Shown here: in pieces, positions 5,883 through 6,275 of the stretch
Layout: each line of letters opens with the position of its first letter
Position numbering within the stretch: position 1 is the stretch's first letter
DNA from: Sediminibacterium sp.
Lineage (GTDB): Bacteria; Bacteroidota; Bacteroidia; Chitinophagales; Chitinophagaceae
DNA: 6,275 nucleotides
Assembly: GCA_023263235.1 (NCBI GenBank)
Contig: JALQXE010000189.1
Coordinates: 1 to 6,275, forward strand
Direction: 5' to 3'
Notes under the pieces: model-generated
The model's input: only the letters and a program-made list of their open reading frames with translations
What the model was told of the DNA's origin: nothing
Database searches by the model: none
Position numbers and translations under genes: made by a program

Positions 5883-6275
5883 ATGTATTTTGTTGTTTAT
5901 AGTTTGCTTTATTTAGTTTCGCTTTTACCCTGGCGTGTGCTATATTTTTTTAGCGATTTTGTAGCTTTTTTCTTAAAGCATGTTATACAGTACAGAGTTA
6001 ATGTAGTACATCAAAATATAGCTATTGCTTTCCCACAAAAATCTGAAAAAGAAAGAAGGCAAATTGCAAATAGCTTTTATCAGCAGTTTACCGATTCATT
6101 TATTGAAACCATAAAATTGCTATCCATTTCTGATAAAACTTTTCAAAAACGATTTACCTCCAATGTAGAAGTCTTAAATGATTTATATGCTACCGGCCAA
6201 TCGGTACAAATTATGGCTGGACATTTTTTTAATTGGGAATATGCTAATTGGGGAGTAGCTAAATATGGAAAGTAT
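5883..6275 (+). CDS. LpxL/HtrB-like lysophospholipid/lipid A acyltransferase, 3'-truncated
   Basis: 131 codons are open from the ATG at 5883 to the last base, so the gene continues past the right edge; Bacteroidota homologues are usually about 280-300 residues, so less than half is seen. It opens with a hydrophobic, probably membrane-anchoring segment (about residues 1-35, YSLLYLVSLLPWRVLYF), then a basic stretch and NIAIAFPQKSEKERRQIA, a pattern typical of the LpxL/LpxM family. The acyltransferase HX4E catalytic motif is H114-FFNW-E119. Such enzymes transfer a secondary acyl chain to the lipid A precursor at the cytoplasmic face of the inner membrane. Which acyl position or acyl donor is used cannot be told from this half. 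It begins 17 bp after ispG with only an A/T-rich spacer, so it is probably in the same transcript. Another lysophospholipid acyltransferase role is possible. Confidence 0.88.
   Translation, partial: MYFVVYSLLYLVSLLPWRVLYFFSDFVAFFLKHVIQYRVNVVHQNIAIAFPQKSEKERRQIANSFYQQFTDSFIETIKLLSISDKTFQKRFTSNVEVLNDLYATGQSVQIMAGHFFNWEYANWGVAKYGKY

Noticed and set aside
1..6275. CRISPR array, tRNA, insertion sequence or phage genes
   Set aside because: No spaced direct repeats, cloverleaf-like segments, terminal inverted repeats or transposase/phage motifs were seen; almost all bases are in ordinary genes.

Overview
The window is AT-rich and densely coding, with every gene on the + strand. It most likely comes from a Bacteroidota chromosome, perhaps a Chitinophagaceae-like organism. 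The evidence is the near absence of Shine-Dalgarno sequences, start codons preceded by A/T-rich stretches, two copies of the Bacteroidota -7 box (TAnnTTTG) in the only two sizeable gaps, the large three-domain form of IspG, and Bacteroidota-style ArgH and LpxL-like sequences. The phylum is fairly secure. The family is a guess.

Layout: (1) 1-2209 is the end of an arginine biosynthesis operon: a 5'-truncated M20 deacetylase (ArgE-like) overlapping argH by 8 bp. (2) 2282-3007 is a single exported FKBP-type peptidyl-prolyl isomerase, with a candidate promoter in front and a strong intrinsic terminator behind (3028-3053). (3) 3100-6275 is a tightly spaced envelope/isoprenoid group: a lipoprotein with a class D beta-lactamase fold but no catalytic residues, then ispG 18 bp later, then an LpxL/HtrB-type acyltransferase 17 bp later that runs off the right edge.

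How they work together: the deacetylase and ArgH remove the acyl group from an arginine precursor and then cleave argininosuccinate. IspG makes HMBPP in the MEP pathway, which supplies isoprenoids such as undecaprenyl phosphate and quinones. The acyltransferase probably adds a secondary acyl chain to lipid A. The lipoprotein lies in front of these two in what looks like one transcription unit, which places it in an envelope context, but its role is unknown.

The item most worth a second look is the lipoprotein at 3100-3837. It lines up by eye along its length with OXA-type enzymes, yet the catalytic Ser-x-x-Lys is His-x-x-Phe, the SxV serine is Asp, YGN is YGK, KTG is IKG, and about 20 residues between the first two motifs are missing. 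It looks like an intact pseudoenzyme, not a decayed gene. No other novel system was seen; the remaining genes are housekeeping genes.
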